The position numbers and the translations under genes were made by a program. Source: an uncultured Alphaproteobacteria bacterium (GTDB lineage: Bacteria; Pseudomonadota; Alphaproteobacteria; Rhodobacterales; Rhodobacteraceae). From it: a stretch of 52,447 nucleotides of DNA. Shown here in pieces: positions 34,787-43,595 of this stretch (its first letter is position 1; every line of letters starts with the position of its first letter). The stretch lies in assembly GCA_902599445.1 (NCBI GenBank), contig CACKFK010000009.1:1-52447 (forward strand). Reading direction: 5' to 3'. The notes under the pieces were generated by a model. It saw only the letters and a program-made list of their open reading frames with translations. It searched no databases and was not told the DNA's origin.

Positions 34787-34896
34787 AGATAATTTTTTTT
34801 GTTGCACTAAGTTTTGTGTTATGTTGTTGTGGCGTCAAGGGCGATCCAGAAAGACCACAAAGTAAATTGGGTGAAGACCGAATTGTTTCAGGCTGA
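34783..34896 (+). CDS. Small LptM/YifL-like lipoprotein
   Basis: A 37-aa lipoprotein that starts inside the argH stop (ATGA overlap). The signal peptide is MKIIFFVALSFVLCCCGVK, with a lipobox-like VLCC and the family's CGVKGDPERP-type motif just after the acylated cysteine. In E. coli the related LptM (YifL) assists maturation of the LPS translocon LptD. Whether alphaproteobacterial members do the same is not established. A peptide of this kind between argH and lysA recurs in alphaproteobacteria. Confidence 0.8.
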   Translation: MKIIFFVALSFVLCCCGVKGDPERPQSKLGEDRIVSG

Positions 34897-34936
34897 GCTG
34901 TTACTTAGTTAATGCCTTTTAATTTTCAAAAAATTT

Positions 34937-36235
34937 ATGATGTTGAAAACGAATCTGAAAAAAGAAAATAATCACTTTGATTTTCGAAACGGTATTTTAC
35001 ACGTTGAGGAATTATCCGTTGTAGATTTGGCAAAGGCGACTAAGACCCCTTTTTATGTATATTCAGCAGGAGCATTAGAAGATAGTTATAATGCTTTGTC
35101 TAGTAGCTTAAAAGGATTAAATCACTCGATTTACTATTCTGTCAAATCTAATTCTAATCTTGCTGTTCTGCGAGTCTTAACCCTATTAGGGTCTGGGATG
35201 GACGTAGTATCAGGAGGAGAATATTTAAGAGCCCGTAAGGTTGGTGTAGCAGGAGAAAAAATAGTCTTTTCAGGGGTCGGAAAAACTTCAGAGGAGATGG
35301 TATTAGCCCTGACTCAAGGCATTAGGCAATTTAATGTAGAAAGTGTACCAGAAATATTACAGCTCAATTCGATTGCAGCAAGGCTAGGTAAAATAGCTCC
35401 AGTTTCTATAAGAGTTAACCCAGATGTAAATGCTAGAACGCATGAGAAAATCATGACTGGAAAGTCAGAGAATAAGTTTGGAATACCTATAACACAGGCT
35501 GAAGAAGCATATAAGATGGCAGGGGATCTGAGCAATATTTCCATTGTGGGTATTGATGTTCATATAGGAAGTCAAATCACTGATCTAACACCTTTCAAAA
35601 AGGCTTTTCAAAAAATAAGAGAATTAGTTGGCTTGCTCAGGAATTTGGGTCATAGGATAAGAAGAGTGGACATCGGCGGGGGATTGGGAATCTCCTACTT
35701 AAAAAATAGGAAAAACCCAATATCACCTAATGATTTTTCTAATATGTTAGCTTCTATTTTTGGTGGAATGGATCTCGAAATTCAAATTGAGCCGGGAAGA
35801 TATATCTCTGGTAATTCTGGTCTGTTAATTACTTCGGTTATATATATGAAAGAAGGCACTGATCATAACTTCCTTATAATAGACGCAGGCATGAATGACC
35901 TCATGAGGCCAGCATTATACGACGCTAGTCACGAATTCATCCCAGTACTGTCAAGTTCTGAAAGTGAATTTGGAATGGAGGTAAATGTTGTAGGACCCAT
36001 TTGTGAGAGTTCAGATACCTTTTCCAGAAAGACGGTTCTTCCCAAGTTACTAGCTGGAGATCTTCTTGCCATCTATTCTGCAGGAGCCTACGGGGCCGTC
36101 ATGGCCTCTGAGTATAATACTCGACCTTTAATACCTGAGTTGCTTGTTAAGGGAAATAGGTCATCCATTATTAGGGCGCGACCTAATATCTTTGAGACAA
36201 TTAACCGTGATCAAATCCCATACTGGTTGCGGTGA
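34937..36235 (+). CDS. lysA: Diaminopimelate decarboxylase
   Basis: A PLP fold-type III enzyme that decarboxylates meso-diaminopimelate to lysine, the final step of the pathway that dapD and dapE serve elsewhere in the window. The PLP lysine is Lys70 in YYSVKSNSNLAVLR. The phosphate-binding RVDIGGGLGI and QIEPGRYI lie in the barrel, the active-site Cys-Glu is in GPICESSDTF near residue 355, and GAYGAVMASEYN completes the C-terminal signature. Length is 432 aa. Either of the first two Met codons could be used. It converges on the zinc-ribbon gene with two bases between stops. Confidence 0.95.
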   Translation: MMLKTNLKKENNHFDFRNGILHVEELSVVDLAKATKTPFYVYSAGALEDSYNALSSSLKGLNHSIYYSVKSNSNLAVLRVLTLLGSGMDVVSGGEYLRARKVGVAGEKIVFSGVGKTSEEMVLALTQGIRQFNVESVPEILQLNSIAARLGKIAPVSIRVNPDVNARTHEKIMTGKSENKFGIPITQAEEAYKMAGDLSNISIVGIDVHIGSQITDLTPFKKAFQKIRELVGLLRNLGHRIRRVDIGGGLGISYLKNRKNPISPNDFSNMLASIFGGMDLEIQIEPGRYISGNSGLLITSVIYMKEGTDHNFLIIDAGMNDLMRPALYDASHEFIPVLSSSESEFGMEVNVVGPICESSDTFSRKTVLPKLLAGDLLAIYSAGAYGAVMASEYNTRPLIPELLVKGNRSSIIRARPNIFETINRDQIPYWLR

Positions 36236-36237
36236 TT

Positions 36238-36885
36238 TCAGGGAAAAAAAATGCTGTAAAAGGAATCTTTTAGAATTAAGATGTAATGCTTAAGTTGATT
36301 AACCAAAAGGTCAGTGGTTTTAAAAATATCCATCAAATATTCATGGTATTCGGGGTCTAATAGCATGATCAGATTTCTATTAGTATACAGAAACAAACCA
36401 GCTACGAACACTAAGCTGATCATTGTAAACCCCAGAAAGGTTCTATTAATTTTTTGGGAGAATCCTTTTTGTTCCTTCCCTTTTAATTCATCGGCCAAAT
36501 CATTGTTAATTTCATCAATTTGATTCTTTGTGCTAGAATCTATAGGTAAAATACCTTTGCCCCACTGGTTGTTTTCGTGAATTTCTCCGATTGCCAATGC
36601 AGTTAATAATTCTCGTTCTTGATTTTTACTAAGGGGTGACTTGATTTCTTTACCAAACAACTTCTCATTAGAGGTGTTTTTTTTAAGAGAATCCTTTATA
36701 GTATCTTGTCGACGCTTAACCTCATCTAGAAAGTCCACTAGCTTTTTGATTTTCTCTGCTTTGCCGTCCGCGTATTGTACCCAGAAAGACTTACATGAAA
36801 AGCATTTGGTCTTTCGCCCTTCCTTAAGTATTTCTTTCTTGTCGACGTCGTACTCAGAATGACAGTGGGGGCAAATAATTTTCAT
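36238..36885 (-). CDS. MJ0042-type zinc-ribbon membrane protein
   Basis: A 215-aa protein beginning with a zinc ribbon of the MJ0042/zinc-finger thioredoxin-like type: CPHC (Cys5, Cys8) and CFSC (Cys28, Cys31). A charged linker follows, then one transmembrane helix at about 150-172 (LGFTMISLVFVAGLFLYT) and a short C-terminal tail. The layout suggests a cytosolic metal-binding domain anchored in the inner membrane. Function is unknown. In many relatives this gene sits next to ftsE-ftsX and plsC, but here ftsEX is missing and plsC follows directly as the divergent neighbour. Confidence 0.82.
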   Translation of the reverse strand: MKIICPHCHSEYDVDKKEILKEGRKTKCFSCKSFWVQYADGKAEKIKKLVDFLDEVKRRQDTIKDSLKKNTSNEKLFGKEIKSPLSKNQERELLTALAIGEIHENNQWGKGILPIDSSTKNQIDEINNDLADELKGKEQKGFSQKINRTFLGFTMISLVFVAGLFLYTNRNLIMLLDPEYHEYLMDIFKTTDLLVNQLKHYILILKDSFYSIFFP

Positions 36886-37082
36886 AGGTTGAGTGCTTTT
36901 TCTCTAGGTATAAAAGTTCATGAAGATAGTGTTGTCTCACAGGTTAAATATATTTCGATTGACCCAAGATTTTTGAGTCACATTAGGCGTAGCTTCAACT
37001 TTATTTTAGTAGGTTGCTTTTAATCCTCTAATATACCATTTTGTGAGTCAATATATAAGTAAATGAAGGATCTCCTAAAAAG

Positions 37083-37820
37083 ATGAAGGTTTTACTTTCT
37101 TATATCCGCGGTATCATATGCGATATTCTTATCTATTTAAGTATGTTTACTTTAGGAATAATAGGACTACCTTTCTCAATAGTATCCAAGAAATATGCTT
37201 ATGGTTTTATTAGACTTTACGTTTTGAGTTGCTTTCTCATTTTACGTGTAATAGCGAATATTCGTGTTGAGTGTCGCGGTGAAGTACCGCAGGGTAATGT
37301 CTTAGTTTGTTCAAAACATATGTCATTTTTAGATATTTTGATACTTGCTTACTATCTACCTAGGTATAGTTTTGTAATGAAGAGGGAATTAGTCTGGACA
37401 CCAATTATTGGAGTCTATGCTTTGAGGATTGGTTGTGTTCCGATCTCCCGTGGAGCAGGATCAAGGGCATTAAATAAGATGATCAAAAATTATGATAATG
37501 TTGAAAATGAAACTGAGGGAAAACAAATAGTAATCTATCCTCAAGGCACGAGAGTAAGGCCGCAGGAATTTAAGAAATACAAGGTTGGGGCAGGGGTTCT
37601 TTACCAAAAATTTGAACTACCATGCCATTTAGTCGGTACTAACACTGGGATGTTTTGGCCGAAAGGTAGTTTTAGGCGAAATCCTGGTGTAGCAGTAATA
37701 GAATTCACTGGAGTATTACAACCTGGCCTTCCTTTTGACAATTTTATGACAGAGATAGAAACTCGCATTGAAAAATGCTCCAACAATTTGATGGAAGAAA
37801 TTGAAAACAACAGAAAATGA
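37083..37820 (+). CDS. plsC: 1-acyl-sn-glycerol-3-phosphate acyltransferase
   Basis: A 245-aa membrane-associated acyltransferase that converts lysophosphatidate to phosphatidate. The catalytic H(X4)D motif is His79 to Asp84 (CSKHMSFLDILIL). The VPISRGAG block follows, and the EGTR motif appears as QGTR (YPQGTRVRP, 154-157). The first 60 residues are hydrophobic. It converges on accA with only two bases between, pairing phospholipid and fatty-acid precursor genes by position but not by transcript. Where ftsE and ftsX would be expected upstream there is only a 197-bp spacer. Confidence 0.92.
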   Translation: MKVLLSYIRGIICDILIYLSMFTLGIIGLPFSIVSKKYAYGFIRLYVLSCFLILRVIANIRVECRGEVPQGNVLVCSKHMSFLDILILAYYLPRYSFVMKRELVWTPIIGVYALRIGCVPISRGAGSRALNKMIKNYDNVENETEGKQIVIYPQGTRVRPQEFKKYKVGAGVLYQKFELPCHLVGTNTGMFWPKGSFRRNPGVAVIEFTGVLQPGLPFDNFMTEIETRIEKCSNNLMEEIENNRK

Positions 37821-37822
37821 AA

Positions 37823-38779
37823 TTACAATCTAAATTGCCCAACACTAAGGAATTTGTTTCTTCTATCTTCTAAAACTTCTTTCGGTGTCTGCTTTTGGTA
37901 TTTTTTTAAGGATCTTTCTATCGCTTTACCTACTTTAGGTATGATCTGATCGATATTTCTGTGAGCACCACCTATGGGTTCAGTAATAATTTCATCTATT
38001 ACACCCAATTTAGAAAGATCTTGCGCTGTAAGCCGTAAGGCTTCCGCCGCTTCGCGCATTTTATCTGAATTTTTCCAAAGGATGGAGGCACAACCCTCTG
38101 GGGATATGACTGAATAAATCGAATGCTCAAGCATTATAACTTTGTTTGAAGATGCCAAAGCTACAGCACCCCCAGAACCGCCTTCGCCTATAATTACAGA
38201 GATGATAGGTACCTTAATTTGCATGCATTTTTCAATAGAACTGGCTATGGCTTCTGCCTGACCTCTTTCTTCAGCACCCTTACCTGGGTACGCTCCTGGC
38301 GTATCAACCAAGGTAATTACAGGTAATTGAAAACGATTGGCTAGCTCCATGAGCCTAACTGCTTTTCTATAACCCTCAGGTCTGGCCATTCCAAAGTTGT
38401 GCTCAAGACGGGATTTCGTATCATCACCTTTTTCATGACCAATTACAATTAATGGTAAATCGTTTAGTCTAGCTAAACCACCAATAATAGCTTTATCATC
38501 AGCAAATTTCCGATCTCCCGAAAGGGGAATGAACTCAGACATTAGCCTGTCTATATAAGTTGATGAATGAGGTCGGTCCGGATGCCTAGCGATTTGGCAT
38601 TTATGCCATGGAGTAAGCTCAGTATATAAATCCTTTAGGAGCTTCTGTGCTTTTTTTTCTAGGTTACTGGCTTCCTTTTGATTATTGGTAGCATCTCCAG
38701 AAGATTTTACTGATCGTAACTCAGTAGCTTTACCTTCCAGTGCTGCCAACTCTTTCTCAAACTCTAGGTAATGCTGCAT
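37823..38779 (-). CDS. accA: Acetyl-CoA carboxylase carboxyltransferase alpha subunit
   Basis: The alpha subunit of acetyl-CoA carboxylase carboxyltransferase, which with AccD makes malonyl-CoA for fatty acid synthesis. The 318-aa protein has the standard N-terminal helical region ([19 protein letters not shown]) and a crotonase-like core ([20 protein letters not shown], then [18 protein letters not shown] and [14 protein letters not shown]). accD is not in the window. A plausible promoter with an overlapping inverted repeat lies about 55 bp upstream. The downstream end abuts plsC. Confidence 0.96.
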   Translation of the reverse strand: MQHYLEFEKELAALEGKATELRSVKSSGDATNNQKEASNLEKKAQKLLKDLYTELTPWHKCQIARHPDRPHSSTYIDRLMSEFIPLSGDRKFADDKAIIGGLARLNDLPLIVIGHEKGDDTKSRLEHNFGMARPEGYRKAVRLMELANRFQLPVITLVDTPGAYPGKGAEERGQAEAIASSIEKCMQIKVPIISVIIGEGGSGGAVALASSNKVIMLEHSIYSVISPEGCASILWKNSDKMREAAEALRLTAQDLSKLGVIDEIITEPIGGAHRNIDQIIPKVGKAIERSLKKYQKQTPKEVLEDRRNKFLSVGQFRL

Positions 38780-38833
38780 TAGTTATTAATCCCCAACGGT
38801 TTCTTGTTTTCTGTCTTGATCAAATTTCATGCT

Positions 38834-38861
38834 ATATTAAACGCTAAACCAGTTTAGACAA
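38834..38861 (-). promoter_or_regulatory. Candidate accA promoter with overlapping inverted repeat
   Basis: On the minus strand a -35 TTGTCT (38856-38861) and a -10 TAATAT (38834-38839) are 16 bp apart; each matches four of six consensus bases. Between and over them lies CTAAAC (38844-38849), CA, GTTTAG (38852-38857), a perfect 6+2+6 inverted repeat. This overlap would let a dimeric regulator block polymerase. The leader to the accA ATG would be about 48 bases. Confidence 0.35.
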
Positions 38862-38956
38862 TATTTGCAGAAAGTATAAATCTTACTCCAGTTACATCAT
38901 TTTATATATAATCGATCAAGCCGGATCTCAAAGCTAATTTCATATCTATACTTATT

Positions 38957-40126
38957 TTATTTGTTAAAAACTAACTTAATGCGTTCAATTGCTTCCTCAA
39001 TAATACTTCTTGAGGTAGCAAGATTAAATCTCACAAATTTGTTACCACCCAGTCCGAAAGAAGAACCAGGTTTGGCGATGATTTTTGCATCTACTATAAG
39101 CTTTTTCATAATGCTACTTTCTTCTTTTTCTAAAGCCGAGAAGTCAACCCATGCAAGGTATGTTGCCTCTAACCGCATAGACCTCACACGGGGGATACTA
39201 TTAATTTCTTTGTCAAAAAGATTACGATTTTCTTCAATGTACTCCATTAAACTCTTGAGCCAGAGTTGACCCTCATCCATTGCCCTTTCTCCCATTATCA
39301 TGCCAAATCTATTGGGACTTTCACCAGTAGCCATGTTTGCTTTAGCGAATTTTTTTCTGAGCCTAGCACTTGGGATAATCACATTTCCCATCAAGCCTCC
39401 AGCGATATTGAAGGTCTTTGTTGTAGAAGTCATTAGGATGAATTCTTCGAAAAACCCGTCTGCAACTAATGGAAAAGTGACATGGTTGAGGTTCGGATAG
39501 ATTAAGTCATTATGAATTTCGTCTACAATCAAGATTAGTTTGTTTCTGTTACAAAAATAAGCTAGTTCTCGTTGTTCGTCTATACTCCAAATCCTCCCTC
39601 CTGGATTGTGGGGAGAGCAAAAGATGATCATTTTTTCCCTCCCAGTTAACATGCTTTCTAAGAGGTCAAAGTCGAGGTAGTATCTACCGTCATTTATAAT
39701 CATCGGGCATTCAACAATTTTTCGTTCATTAGCAGTTATAATTTTTCTGAATGAATGATAAACGGGAGAAAATAAAATAATACCATCTCCTTTATTAGTG
39801 TAGGCCCGCAAGGCAGTTCCTATAGCCGCAACCAAACCATGAGCAGTATGTATCCATTCTGAATTGGGTTCCCAAGAATGCATCCGCTTCATCCAAGTTC
39901 GTAAAGAAGCTTTGTAATTGCTCAATCCACCATAATAGCCAAAGAAACCTTGTTGTATTTCATTTGATAATGCGTCTAAAACGATAGTGGGCGGTTTGAA
40001 TGACATATCAGCCACTCCCATAGATATAAAGTTTTCAATATCTTTGGCGCCAGTGGCCTTTATTTCATCTACTTTGAGGGATCTTTCTGGTATACTTACT
40101 AGTGCCTTCTCAATATCAAAAGCCAA
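38957..40126 (-). CDS. PatB/MalY-family PLP aminotransferase (putative C-S lyase)
   Basis: A PLP fold-type I protein of 389 aa in the PatB/MalY branch, whose members cleave C-S bonds (cystathionine beta-lyase activity). The opening WADMSF-like segment appears as MGVADMSFKPPTIVLDAL. The aspartate region IVDEIHNDLIYP (about 199-210) and the PLP lysine Lys237 (TSTTKTFNIAGG) are intact. True aminotransferase activity cannot be excluded. It ends 177 bp upstream of accA on the same strand and starts 67 bp from divergent def. Confidence 0.85.
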   Translation of the reverse strand: MAFDIEKALVSIPERSLKVDEIKATGAKDIENFISMGVADMSFKPPTIVLDALSNEIQQGFFGYYGGLSNYKASLRTWMKRMHSWEPNSEWIHTAHGLVAAIGTALRAYTNKGDGIILFSPVYHSFRKIITANERKIVECPMIINDGRYYLDFDLLESMLTGREKMIIFCSPHNPGGRIWSIDEQRELAYFCNRNKLILIVDEIHNDLIYPNLNHVTFPLVADGFFEEFILMTSTTKTFNIAGGLMGNVIIPSARLRKKFAKANMATGESPNRFGMIMGERAMDEGQLWLKSLMEYIEENRNLFDKEINSIPRVRSMRLEATYLAWVDFSALEKEESSIMKKLIVDAKIIAKPGSSFGLGGNKFVRFNLATSRSIIEEAIERIKLVFNK

Positions 40127-40193
40127 CGTGTATTCCTCTCAAAAAATTTAACTATTTCTTGCTTCAGGGTTTTTATTAATTTAAGCCAAGCTT

Positions 40194-40712
40194 ATGAGTA
40201 AGTTAAGCATAATAATTCACCCAGATCCACGTCTTAAGAAAGTTGCTAGTCCTATAACTAATATTACAGACAGGATTAAACAACTTTCAGCAGATATGCT
40301 TGAAGCGATGTATGAGGCTTCAGGAGTAGGGTTGGCTGCTCCGCAAGTAGGTATTACAAAAAGGCTTGTAGTAATGGATTGTTCTAATGAAGGGGAAAAG
40401 AAAGAATTAATTCTAATTAACCCTGAAATAGTTTGGTCTTCCGAGGAGAACGTATCATTTGAAGAAGGCTGTTTGTCCATACCAGATGTTAGGGAGGAAA
40501 TTAGCCGACCAATGTCAGTGCAGGTTCAGTTTATTGGGATTGATAATACTCGAAGGGAAGAAATTTTTGACGGTCTTTGGGCTACTTGCATCCAGCATGA
40601 AATCGATCATCTTAATGGAAAGCTCTTCATCGATTATTTGGGGCCGATGAAGCGTTCATCAATCACTAGGAAAATGATAAAGTTAAAAAAACAACTCAAT
40701 CGAAAAAAATAG
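40194..40712 (+). CDS. def: Peptide deformylase
   Basis: This metalloenzyme removes the formyl group from nascent proteins. All three motifs are intact: GVGLAAPQVGI at 44-54, EEGCLSIPDV with metal ligand Cys93, and QHEIDHLNGKLF with His135, catalytic Glu136 and His139. The length of 172 aa is usual. fmt follows 13 bp downstream, so the enzymes that add and remove the formyl group are encoded together, the standard arrangement. Confidence 0.97.
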   Translation: MSKLSIIIHPDPRLKKVASPITNITDRIKQLSADMLEAMYEASGVGLAAPQVGITKRLVVMDCSNEGEKKELILINPEIVWSSEENVSFEEGCLSIPDVREEISRPMSVQVQFIGIDNTRREEIFDGLWATCIQHEIDHLNGKLFIDYLGPMKRSSITRKMIKLKKQLNRKK

Positions 40713-40725
40713 GGAGTGGATTAAA

Positions 40726-41643
40726 TTGCGAGTCGTACTATTTGCAAGCTCTGATTTTGCACTACCTTTATTAGAGGGACTGCATACTTCTCTTCATAAA
40801 ATTGTAGCAGTTTACACTCAACCACCAAGGCTTTCAGGTAGAGGCTTACGTTTAAAGTACGAATCAGTAGGTAAGAGGGCTCAAGAGTTATCCATTAAAC
40901 TTCTTCACCCAGAGGTGATAAATGAACCGAAACAATTGGAATATTTTTCTGGTTTAAATGTTGATGTAGCCATAGTTGCTGCTTATGGCCAGATTTTATC
41001 CCCTGACCTATTGAATATACCAAGGTTTGGATTCTTGAATCTGCACCCATCATTGCTCCCCAGGTGGAGGGGGGCAGCGCCCATAGAGAGAGCCTTGATG
41101 GCCGGAGATCTTAATACTGGAGTTTGCACTATTAGGATGGTCAAAGAACTTGACGCTGGGCCAATTTTAGCTCAGCAAGATGTACCAATTGGACCCGAAA
41201 CTACCGCTCAAAGTTTGTCAATATTACTCAGCCAAATAGGTGCAGTGCAAGTTATTTCAACATTAGATCGGATAACTGAAATGTCAGAGGTCCCTCAAGA
41301 TCGGTCAGGGATTACTTATGCTCACAAGATAATGAAAAGAGAGGCTCGAATTAATTGGCAAAACCCAGCTAAAGTTGTTGACAGAGTAATCAGGGGGTTA
41401 TCCCCGTCGCCAGGTGCTTGGTGCATGCTCAATGGCACCAGGATAAAAATTCTTAATAGTAAAGTTATTGATTCAGAAGGAAGCCCTGGTTGTAGAGTAA
41501 ATAGCGAGGAAGAAGGTGCCCCTTTGATCATAGCTTGTGGGGCTAGGGCTATTTTGATTACTAGTATCCAACGGGAAGGAAAAAAACCGACAAGCGGTGA
41601 AGAATTTACTAGAGGATATAGAGGTAAGATCAATTTTGAGTAA
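40726..41643 (+). CDS. fmt: Methionyl-tRNA formyltransferase
   Basis: This enzyme formylates initiator Met-tRNA with 10-formyl-THF. The N-terminal formyltransferase domain contains the NLHPSLLPRWRGAAPIERAL block with catalytic Asn-His and a later Asp in ELDAGPILAQ. The C-terminal OB-like domain begins near residue 205. Length is 305 aa. The start is TTG with GGGAGTGG upstream and the N-terminus (RVVLFASSDFALPLLEGL) fits the family. It converges on rnhA with a five-base gap. Confidence 0.95.
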   Translation: MRVVLFASSDFALPLLEGLHTSLHKIVAVYTQPPRLSGRGLRLKYESVGKRAQELSIKLLHPEVINEPKQLEYFSGLNVDVAIVAAYGQILSPDLLNIPRFGFLNLHPSLLPRWRGAAPIERALMAGDLNTGVCTIRMVKELDAGPILAQQDVPIGPETTAQSLSILLSQIGAVQVISTLDRITEMSEVPQDRSGITYAHKIMKREARINWQNPAKVVDRVIRGLSPSPGAWCMLNGTRIKILNSKVIDSEGSPGCRVNSEEEGAPLIIACGARAILITSIQREGKKPTSGEEFTRGYRGKINFE

Positions 41644-41648
41644 GGTAG

Positions 41649-42110
41649 TCATTTCTCAATTTTTGTTAACTTACGTATTTCTCCAGTAGCTAACCTGTCT
41701 GCCCGCTCATTCTCTGGGTTCCCTGCATGTCCTTTTACCCATTCCCAGGTAACCAGATGATTTGATACAAGAAGATCTAGCTCCTGCCAGAGTTCTTTAT
41801 TTTTTACTAACTTTTTGGATGAGGTTTTCCAGTTATTTTTCTTCCAGTTTGGCAACCATTCTGTGATGCCCTTTTGGACGTATATACTATCAGTTATTAG
41901 AGTGATTATAGTCTTTCTTCGTAGTGCTCTTAAGGCTTCTATTGCAGCCTTCAATTCCATTTGATTATTCGTGGTATCCAATTTGCCACCAGATAATTCC
42001 TTTCTCTTAGTTACCATACCATCATCTTCTGCTAAAAGAACGACACCCCAACCACCTGGCCCAGGATTTCCTGAACAGGCTCCGTCAGTGTATCCCTTGA
42101 ATTTATTCAT
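41649..42110 (-). CDS. rnhA: Ribonuclease HI
   Basis: RNase HI cleaves RNA in RNA-DNA hybrids. The 153-aa protein has the DEDD catalytic residues: Asp9 ([16 protein letters not shown]), Glu52 (NNQMELKAA), Asp74 (LITDSIYV) and a final Asp near 138 (NERADRLA). It overlaps the upstream DUF3429 gene by eight bases, so it is translationally coupled within an ispH-DUF3429-rnhA operon. Confidence 0.96.
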   Translation of the reverse strand: MNKFKGYTDGACSGNPGPGGWGVVLLAEDDGMVTKRKELSGGKLDTTNNQMELKAAIEALRALRRKTIITLITDSIYVQKGITEWLPNWKKNNWKTSSKKLVKNKELWQELDLLVSNHLVTWEWVKGHAGNPENERADRLATGEIRKLTKIEK

Positions 42111-42537
42111 TAAAACCCATTAGTATCAATGCAAATACCATTAAGCTTGTGAGTTGAAGTCGCATTTTTAGCCACCAAGCTGGTAATTTTAAATTTCGTA
42201 CTAAAATACGTTCTCTTTCAAGAGCTGCTAGAAACCCTATCGCCAGTAAAAAACTCGATATTGGGGAATTTATTGCTATTATTGCCCATATGGTAGGTAC
42301 CATTGATAATGCGATTCCTTTTAATTCTAGTTTTGGCTTCAGTAGAATTTCAAATATGAAAATGCAACCACCCAAAAAGGATAGTATCAAGGCGCTAAAT
42401 AAGAGACCAAATTCGTAGAGAAAATGGTTAATTTCTTCACCTAAATGTGAGAAATTAAAAGAGCCAACTACCCCAGCAATAGCTGGTAGAAGGCCTAATA
42501 GACCAACGAAGTAAACTGGTTTTGGTATTACTTTCAT
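42103..42537 (-). CDS. DUF3429-like integral membrane protein
   Basis: A 144-aa protein with about five hydrophobic helices (for example [39 protein letters not shown] and [14 protein letters not shown]). The overall pattern of short helices and the GLLPAI and SFLGG motifs match DUF3429, a family of unknown function. Its start overlaps the ispH stop by one base and its end overlaps rnhA by eight. In several alphaproteobacteria this position between ispH and rnhA is instead held by thrB. The function is unknown. Confidence 0.7.
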   Translation of the reverse strand: MKVIPKPVYFVGLLGLLPAIAGVVGSFNFSHLGEEINHFLYEFGLLFSALILSFLGGCIFIFEILLKPKLELKGIALSMVPTIWAIIAINSPISSFLLAIGFLAALERERILVRNLKLPAWWLKMRLQLTSLMVFALILMGFNE

Positions 42538-43466
42538 TAATTTCTTACTTCTCGGGGAATTTTAAAACTAACATTTTCTTTTGTTATTTCAACGAATTCA
42601 ATTTCCGCCTTAAACTTAGTTTTGAACTCTTGTATTACACCATTTATAAGAATATCTGGGGCTGATGCTCCCGCCGTCAGACCTATGATTTTTGATCCTG
42701 AAATGGCTCTCCAATCTATGTCTTTAACAGTGTCAATCAATTGTGCATACTTGCATCCTGCTTTCTTTCCTACTTCTACTAAACGTTTGGAATTGGACGA
42801 ATTAACCGATCCAACCACCAAAAGCGCATCAATCAAAGGCGATATACATTTAACTGCTTTCTGTCGATTAGTTGTGGCATAGCATATGTCCTCTTTGTGA
42901 GGTGCCATTATATTTGGAAAGCGCTTTTTTAGTGCTGCTGCAATTTCTGATGTGTCATCAACAGAAAGTGTGGTTTGGGTAATGAAGGCTAGTTTGTTTT
43001 CATCCTTTGGCCTTATTTTTAGTACGTCAGCTGTGTTCTCTACCAAAAGAACCTCACCAGGGGGAAGCTGACCCATGGTGCCAACTGTTTCAGGATGGTT
43101 TTTGTGGCCAATCATTACCAATTGGACCCCCATATTATAGTATCTTTTTGCTTCTAGGTGTACTTTGGTCACTAGTGGACACGTAGCATCAATATAATTC
43201 ATTTTTCTTTCTTTGGCCTTTTGGAAAATAACTTTTGCTACTCCATGAGCTGAGAATATTACGGGCCTGTCATTTGGGCATTCATCTAGTTCTTCAACAA
43301 ATATGGCCCCCTTAGCCACTAGGTCATTTACTACGTGTTTATTGTGGACTATTTCATGGCGTACATATACAGGTGCCCCAAATTTTTTAAGAGATTCTTC
43401 CACGATCTCTATTGCACGGTCTACTCCTGCACAAAAGCCTCTGGGTGCTGCCACTAAAAGTCTCAT
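42537..43466 (-). CDS. ispH: 4-hydroxy-3-methylbut-2-enyl diphosphate reductase
   Basis: The final enzyme of the MEP pathway; a 4Fe-4S or 3Fe-4S protein that makes IPP and DMAPP. The cluster cysteines are Cys12 ([16 protein letters not shown]), Cys96 ([13 protein letters not shown]) and a third in [11 protein letters not shown], near 197. [10 protein letters not shown] and [10 protein letters not shown] are also typical. Length is 309 aa. It heads an operon with DUF3429 and rnhA. A good promoter candidate lies just upstream. Confidence 0.96.
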   Translation of the reverse strand: MRLLVAAPRGFCAGVDRAIEIVEESLKKFGAPVYVRHEIVHNKHVVNDLVAKGAIFVEELDECPNDRPVIFSAHGVAKVIFQKAKERKMNYIDATCPLVTKVHLEAKRYYNMGVQLVMIGHKNHPETVGTMGQLPPGEVLLVENTADVLKIRPKDENKLAFITQTTLSVDDTSEIAAALKKRFPNIMAPHKEDICYATTNRQKAVKCISPLIDALLVVGSVNSSNSKRLVEVGKKAGCKYAQLIDTVKDIDWRAISGSKIIGLTAGASAPDILINGVIQEFKTKFKAEIEFVEITKENVSFKIPREVRN

Positions 43467-43493
43467 TTTGTTTTAATCTCTTGTCAAAGTTTA

Positions 43494-43522
43494 ACAATAG
43501 TCAGGAAGCAAGAGTTGGTCAA
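43494..43522 (-). promoter_or_regulatory. Candidate ispH promoter
   Basis: On the minus strand a -35 TTGACC (43517-43522; five of six) and a -10 TATTGT (43494-43499; four of six) are 17 bp apart, with the ATG of ispH about 28 bp after the -10. GCAAGA (43508-43513) and TCTTGC (43526-43531) flank the -35 as a six-bp inverted repeat with a 12-base spacer. Confidence 0.42.
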
Positions 43523-43595
43523 TATTCTTGCCTAAAACCTGATTTCATTTTACTAAGGTGAGGTTCCAACATTTTTGAAGAAAATTCTTATAATC

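Noticed and set aside
36974-37050. Two TGAGTCA direct repeats upstream of plsC
   Set aside because: Each contains GAGTC, a GANTC methylation-type site, but two such short sites in 197 bp of AT-rich DNA are not unusual, and no further symmetry is seen.
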